A stretch of DNA of 64,000 bases, from contig VYZI01000029.1 in the NCBI GenBank assembly GCA_013397695.1, forward strand, positions 3,865,154 to 3,929,153. Reading direction: 5' to 3'. This document shows, in pieces, positions 57,396 to 64,000 of this stretch (positions are counted from its first letter, which is position 1; every line of letters starts with the position of its first letter). A program made the translations under genes and the position numbers. The notes under the pieces are model-generated. The model was not told where the DNA came from. It did not search any database and worked only from the letters and a program-made list of their open reading frames with translations. Origin of the DNA: Centropus unirufus. Its lineage: Eukaryota; Chordata; Aves; Cuculiformes; Centropidae.

Positions 57396-60300
57396 GTAAG
57401 CAGACGTATCCAATAGCCCTGAATAATTCAGTCCACTCGAGTTTAACTGGGGCAAAGTTTCCAGCAAGAATTAAAGGAGCAAGTGTTTTTTCCAAGAATA
57501 TTTAAATTATTATTGTGTGACAGATCTATTTGTTCTTTCCCATTAAACAATTCCTTTGTGATTTGTTCTTTTTCTGTATTTATGACTTCTCCATGCACAC
57601 CATTTTCACTAATACTTCTAATTTTTTTTCTGAATGTGAAAGCCTGGACATTTGATATTATAGTGAAATTTAGATGTGAGATTTTAAACCATTCGGACAA
57701 TGCTGTGTGTTAATTCATGCAAAATCAAGATGCGAAACAGTAAGTTTCTCAATTGCATGAAACTTGTCTAGAATTATCAGTCATGAGGCTCGTGTATTAA
57801 AAAAAAGAATGTTTACAAATCATAGAATCATAGAATGGTTTGGATTGGATGGGACCTTCAAGATCATCCAGTTCCAACCCCCTGCCATGGGCAGGGACAC
57901 CTCCCACCAGACCAGGCTGCTCAAGGCCCCATCCAACCAGGCCTTGAACAATTGCAGAGAGGGAGCAGCCACAGCTTCCCTGGGCCAGTGCCTCATCACT
58001 CTCAGCATAAAGAATTTCTTAATGTCTAGTCTAAATCTTCCCCTCTCCAATTTAAAGTCGTTCCCCCTTGTTCCTATCACTGCACACCCTTGGTGAAAGA
58101 ACAAATGTCACACTTTCATACATTCTGCATACATTTTAGTTTACATTTTTTCCTAAAATTCATTGTGTTTCCTGTGCTATTGAATCCTGGAGAACTAGTT
58201 TGAAAGATTTTCTGTGACATGATGGTCTCTGCACTTCATTTCTCCTTGGTTCATTTTAAGTACCCCTGTTAGTCTATACCACCAGACACTGAAAGTCTCT
58301 TGCACTAGAGTGGCAGAGCTATGTCTACGCTGATGTAAAAATATTTGGCTAGGGATGCTGGGGGTGATTTGCAGCAAAGGCTTGGGCTGAGATTTGCTTT
58401 TGGCTCTGAGGAAGTCATTTAGAATCATATAAAACCTTATGATCATAAATATTTGTATAGAAAATTTTGCAGCTATAAAATGAGGGTGATTATTAACTTT
58501 CTGCCTCCTTTTGCAGACCAGGGAGAGCAACATTTATAGAAGGCAGTTAGCATTTGCTGAGCTATGGTGAAGATGAACTCTCAGTGCTCAGTTACATCAT
58601 TCTAGCTAAGAGGAAGCTGACCAGCAAAGGAGTTGGGTTCACTGGGAGTTGAAATCATTTTTGATTAGTAAAGGAAATGGTGTGAAAACACCATCTTCTC
58701 AGAGTTCAGGCGAACTCCAATGCAACTCATGTTGGAAGAGATTTGGCTTTATATTCCCTTTTGCTTTGGGCGGGGTTCTCGCCAGTGAAAGGCAGTATGA
58801 CACAGTTTGTATACATACATGGCAAAAACCTTATTTCCAGCTCATGCTGAGACAAAATATATGTGTGAAATGCCTTCAGCAGACTCCCCTGATTGACACA
58901 GCCAAATGAAATAACAGTCATTTGGTTTTATTACAGACAGTTTAGCCTGCCTTGAAAGTGAATTAGAAACAGTGGACCCTGAAGAATCTGAAATATTCTG
59001 TTCCAGCTGATGAGAGTGCTTTCTTATTCAAGTATAATCACCTTTTCATTTTTGAATGAAAGTAGAAATTACTAGCAGTCAGAACCATCATAAAGAAATA
59101 GATGTCTGTTTGAGCAGAATAGATAAATGGCTGGTGTCAGTTATCAACAAAGGACAAGGATCTGCTCCTAAAATTTGGTTTGTTTTCATTGTCTTCTGAG
59201 AAGATCCACAAAACTGCATGTGTGGCATGGATTGGTTTTATATGCGTATGTGTCTGTATACGCAGAGTCACATGCAACAAAAGTAGATGGCTTTGGTGGT
59301 GCTCATAAGGGGAGGCTGGTGAGACATCCCTACACGACACAGTGGGTGTGGTGTAAATACTTGAGGAGGCTGTGTCATTTCTTGTTCCAGAAGAGTTATA
59401 GCTGTGTCCTTGTAGGACTGTGCCTGAGTGCTGAGGGTGGCATCCTCCCTCAAAAGCGCCCCTGCTTTAGCACTAGGGTTTCCTCAAGGCATTGTGCGAG
59501 TGTAGCAGCTCACACGCGCTGCTGTCTTTTCTGTTATCCCACTGCATGAGGTAGGCATAGCTTCAGGCGCTTGTTTGTCCCAAATCCTGCAGTGTCTGGG
59601 CACTTGCAAGATTTCCTCTAAGATGTTGCCTTGATGGTTTGACTCTAACCTCTTCACCTGATTCTGCCTCAGGACGCTTGTAGAGCTGCCTTAGGCTGGG
59701 CAGTGCTGCACTGCTCAGCACGAAGGCCAGGAGGAGTTGCAGACTGGTGTTCTTTGGCCTGCTGGTGACATTTGATCCCCGGGATACGCTCAAAGCATGC
59801 ACAATGTGACACGTGACTTTTGCCCAGTGCTCAGAGTTCTCACTGGGGACACAGGTGTCTTTTTGCTCTTGTCTCTTCTTTTCCTTGTTTGCCTGCGTTT
59901 ACAGTAGACTGGCCTGGCAGCTTTCCTCTTAGTGTTCAGGCTTGCACAAATTTTGCTTGTTGAAAGTCAAACTCTTCCTCTCCACTGCTTGGATCAGCCT
60001 TTGAATTCTCTGCTAATAATTCTCTTGTGCCTCTGCTCCAAAGGAAATGAAAGACAAATCCTGCCGCATCTACATCTTCCTAGAAAGTTTCTTAGTGCAT
60101 CGAGGGGTGCGGATAGCTCTGGTCTCCGAAAAGTGGAGTTTTCCCCTGGAACTTGGGAACAGAAGGGACGCATGCCGCTAAGTAATAACTTTGTACAGTC
60201 TGCTATTTAGGTTGAGTGCATTCTCCTGAGCATTAGCACAAGGTGTGTTACTCAGGACTTGGAAGACTGTTCGTTCCTGAAATGCAGATGAAAGAAAATC

Positions 60301-63300
60301 TTGGAAAGGGTTGTCAGCTTTCTTTCGAATCAGCCTCACATTTGTGGCACTGCACTTAGCAGTTGCCTAATTATGGGAAATACTTCTATCCTGCTCACTA
60401 GTTGGGTCAGAAGTAATTAATTCTATTTAATTATATTCCTAGATAACTTTGTGTTGTAATGTCCTACTGCAAAAAATACGTTGGCTTTTGCCTCTTAGCA
60501 GAAAACCCGGGGATCGGTACCTGGTGAGTGGCAAAACAGTACCTGGTTGCTAATGCTCCCCTTAGCTGGGGCTGGATCAGGCTCCTCTTGGGAACTGTTA
60601 TGCTTTTGTTCCTATTCTGCCAGGGGCTGCTGTGAAGTGGGAGGACTGAAGGCTTTGGAGTGTTTTACTGCTGTGTAAGCAAAAGTGCAAGAGTAAAATG
60701 CTTATAGGGTGAAAGGCTCGAGTAGGTCGAAATGCATAACAAGAGTCTACAGTTTTAAAGGATTGTGTGGTTTTGTCTAGTGTTTGTTTTTAAGGGAGAA
60801 AAGAAGGTTGCTGTTGCTATTGGTCATAAACACTAATTTTACCAAACTGTGTCCTAAGAAAGCAAAGTTGGGCTAACCACTGGGATGCCTGACATCCAGT
60901 TCAAGCTGGCATCCTCTTACCATTAGGAAGGAAGAGTTCAAGAATAAACTCCTACTTTCATAGCAGACTTCTGACTAATCGCGTGTGAGGCCATATCTTG
61001 GCCGAATAACATTTTGTTTCCATCTGCTACAGCCCGTACAGCATAATGCCATGCTGGCTGTGTGCTTTCATGGATAAATGACACCCTAAGATTCTGAAAA
61101 GCCAGGACTTTCCCCCCCTTTTATAGGAATTCTAACACTTTTCTGTTTTTAGAAGAGGGAGAAACAATTACTTATCTCCAGGCAGCATTTTTATACGTAG
61201 ATGGTATGCTTTTGTCTCCCACTGAGTTAGGCCTGTGGCATTTTAGCTCTGTAATGAGTCATTTTTTTGTGGGCTCACTTAACTGCCGTGACTCACAGTA
61301 TTTGAGAAGAAGGGGGGGAAAAGTTAAAGATCTCACTTAACTTCTGCGTTGCAAAAAAAAGAAAAGCTACTAGCAGATATGTGATCGGTTGGCTTACATC
61401 TTTAGAAAGAAAAAAGAAACTGAAAATGGTGGGAAACAATTAAGGAAAACCAAAACATGATAGGGAAGAGAAAAAGGGGGCTTTTTTGAAATCTCTCTAA
61501 CATGCACTTCGAGATTTGCTGTCAGTGTTTTGTAATGAGACGGCAGCCCTTTCTACTTGCAGTGTTGCAGTTCATCCTCAAGTAGTTTTAAAATCACACT
61601 CTGTTTCCCAGTAATAGCTTAAATGTTTCCCTTCACCCTTTCCTCCTCCTCTGCTAACCCCCTGAAGCTGAGACTGTGTCACATTCTTCTGATTCTTCTC
61701 TGCTGATAACAAGAAACAAGCAAGCTTTCTTCTTTTAGTTTGTGTGCCTGTCACTGTTCACATTTCGGCTCCGCCCCAGGTATGATAAACTCTTAATATC
61801 TTAGTCTGTAAGAAATTGTAGGGAACAACTCTAATTTACCAAAGGCAAATCAATGCTTTCAGTTGTTTTCCCCAGGATGGAACTATTCAATAAAGAAAAC
61901 GGAAAACTTGACAAGGCATTAAAAGGAAATGTCATGAATTTGGATTCTTTTTCCCTTTCTTCCAGTTTAAGACAGAAATGTCAGGCACGGATTAAGAAAA
62001 ATGATCCCTGTTTCACAATAACTCTTAGAACACGTTGGATGGCTCTCCAGGAGAAGAATGAATGCAATCATGTGGTTAATTTATCTTCTGGATCGAGTTG
62101 TAGTATGGCCCCAGGCAAGGCAAAGAGGATTATTTTGGCAAGCATACCCTTGGATTCTGTGGTCTGAATTAGAGACGCGCAGAGAGGTATGTTTAGGCCA
62201 TCTGTCACCCATGCTCTTTGTGGCTTGTGTGGCAGAGCTGGGGATCCCAGGACAACCCATGTGAGTGCCCATTTCATCATGGACTGAGTCTCTGTGGCCC
62301 TTGAGTCTGTAACGAATTTTGCCACTTGAAGTCGTGACTGGCTAATTAATTCCTTCTAATGAAGCTGAGTGATGAAAATTAGTGAGTAACTTACTCCAAG
62401 TGATGGATGGGAACAACATCCTGGTGCTAGAACACCAGCTGATTGGCACAGATGTTTACTTCTTGCTCAAAAGGGATACTAGTTTGTTTCTTGCACAGAA
62501 GCTTGCTAGCAGTACCTGTGCGCGAAGCTTGTGTTACCAGAAAAGCTTGTGTTACTCTTTAGATCACAGGGGCAAGGTCTGGCCCGCTGCAACATAGTAG
62601 ACCGATTGTGAAATGTCTTCTTGAACTGTCAATACTATCCCCTTCGGTCACGGCGTCAGGGAAAGAGACCACAAAAAGAGTCTAAGACAGCAGAAATAAA
62701 AAGAAGGACATGGCAAATTCTAACACCGGAGGTCAGAGGACAGGCAATCCATTACCAAGGTGTAGAGATCTTCCACATGGGTTAAGTATCCAATTGCTGT
62801 TATGTTATGTTGTCTGAAAACAAATTCAGCTAACTATTGGATTGTTCTGTGGACCAGAGCCTTTGAGGTTAATGAAGTAGCCCTGGAGCATTTTGTGAGT
62901 TGGGTAGGAATGAACATTCTCTCTGGGGAAAGTAAGCAACAGCTTGCTCCATTTTGGATCTGAGACAAAAGATAAAACTCTGCAATAGTTCTATAAAGCA
63001 CAAAACAAAGATTTAGCAGTATGTATTGGCCCTAATGACAGAGCGTTGTCCAAAATGTAACTGATTGTTGAACTGTTAAAGGAAAACTTGTGATCCTCTT
63101 GGTTGTGTTTCTTGTCTGTGAGTTAAGGAAAGAGGAGACAGGAATATTCTGGAAATAAAGTGCTTTTTAAGAAAGAATAGTTTCTTTTCTTAAAGAACAG
63201 TTAATCTTTTGTGTAGTGCCTTAGAATAAGAGAAATGGATCTGCTGGAGGACAAGGTAATAAAGTCAAAACTGGAATGACAAACGAGTAGGACAGATATT

Positions 63301-64000
63301 TGCTTGTAGAAAACATAACGTCATGAACAAAGAATGATGAAGGCTTGGAAGAATATGAGAAAAGAAATTCTGTACTTAGCAGACATAAATGCTGTAATTG
63401 CATAAGCAATCAAGTTAGAATCTTTTATTTATGAGTGTAATTTTAACCTGGATGTATTATCGGTGCCTGTTTAAGGTTTTAGCAAATGTGGTTTCTTACA
63501 GTGTGTATAGGTTTTAAGATGATGTTGATTCCTGAACTGGGATGTCATCTTAGCCTCAGTCTTTCAGTCTGCTTGCTCAAGACAACTGCTGGCAGGAACG
63601 TTGTTGCCACTGTTATTGCAGTGTCAAGGGACATATGCAGTAGAAGGCAACGTCAAGATCATGGGTCATGTTACTTGGAATGGTGAATGAGGGATGGTGC
63701 AGAAATTCAGGGAAGATTTGCACGGTTGTAATGCTTAATGAAATGGTTACTGTCAGTTTAAGAAAGAATAACTGGCACAAAAGGGTGTTACTCTCCCACT
63801 CATTGAAAAATGCTAGGACATTTTCCAACTCATTGAAAGCTTTGAAGAAAATAATTTTGGATTCATCTGGGTCATGAAAATGAGGTGAGAGGATTGTGAG
63901 AGATAGCAGAATTGCTCCAGAGAACAGAATGATGAGCCCTGTGAGGGAAAAGAAAAGGAATATGTGCTAATGTGAAGAACATTCTTGTGAATGACTGTGT
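57396..64000. other. SYNJ2 intron 4, 5' part to window edge
   Basis: The next expected exon, encoding the continuation of Sac1, is not found before the window ends, so this intron exceeds 6.6 kb. It holds a CR1 at 57818-58097 and a 13-base direct repeat AAGCTTGTGTTAC at 62525-62537 and 62543-62555. Nothing else was recognised. Confidence 0.75.
57818..58097 (-). mobile_element. CR1 LINE 3' fragment, best-preserved tail
   Basis: The + strand begins AATCATAGAATCATAGAATGG, then GATGGGACCTTCAAGATCAT and GCCATGGGCAGGGACACCTC, and ends near CACTGCACACCCTTGGTG. The two exact 3' repeat units and the few substitutions suggest one of the younger copies here. Deeply 5'-truncated. Confidence 0.95.

Noticed and set aside
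59175..59549. 124-codon plus-strand frame in SYNJ2 intron 4
   Set aside because: No family likeness, no splice sites in phase with SYNJ2 exon 4, and overlapping frames on the other strand.
62068..62325. Minus-strand frame with an AWVTDG stretch reminiscent of retroviral RNase H
   Set aside because: Only one short coincidence; no other pol motif, LTR or primer site nearby, and the surrounding frame does not align by eye with any retroelement I know.
1..64000. Bacterial-type features (operons, ribosome binding sites, CRISPR arrays, insertion sequences)
   Set aside because: The window is intron-bearing vertebrate DNA; no such structures were seen.

Overview
This window is vertebrate nuclear DNA, almost certainly from a bird. 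Two split protein genes with GT-AG introns lie head to tail on the + strand, and nearly all recognisable repeats are 5'-truncated CR1 LINEs. The better preserved CR1 copies end in the ATTCTATG-type 3' repeat typical of avian CR1. The order SNX9 then SYNJ2 matches the conserved vertebrate block known on human 6q25. The exact bird species cannot be told from the sequence.

Layout. Positions 1-19948 hold the last 12 coding exons of SNX9 (sorting nexin 9: end of the linker, PX domain, BAR domain). They run from about residue 207 to the stop, using the 595-residue human numbering, which fits exactly. The 3' UTR follows to about 21975 and contains a 320-base assembly gap (20062-20381). From about 21976 to 34290 is an intergenic region with two CR1 remnants and no gene I can support. 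A CpG-rich promoter island (about 34290-35000) carries the first coding exon of SYNJ2 (34658-34778), then a 10.7 kb intron 1, exon 2 (45453-45539), exon 3 (54453-54723) and exon 4 (57170-57395). The rest of SYNJ2 lies beyond the right edge. The visible part encodes the first 234 residues, the start of the Sac1 phosphatase domain; no catalytic motif is inside the window.

The two products act in the same process. SNX9 is a PX-BAR protein that binds phosphoinositides on curved membrane at clathrin pits, and synaptojanin-2 dephosphorylates those lipids. Their adjacency is worth noting, although tandem order alone does not prove co-regulation.

The most unusual item is at about 41437-41611 in SYNJ2 intron 1: a decayed piece of nuclear 18S rRNA (3' decoding-site region, minus strand) butted directly against the 5' truncation point of a plus-strand CR1. 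Other points of interest are a possible alternative last exon of SYNJ2 just after exon 1, an intronic poly(A) signal overlapping an in-frame stop after the penultimate SNX9 exon, a G-quadruplex motif plus 20-bp tandem repeat just inside SYNJ2 intron 1, and a 42-bp tandem duplication. Homology calls rest on recognising the translated exons and remembered family sequences; no search was run.
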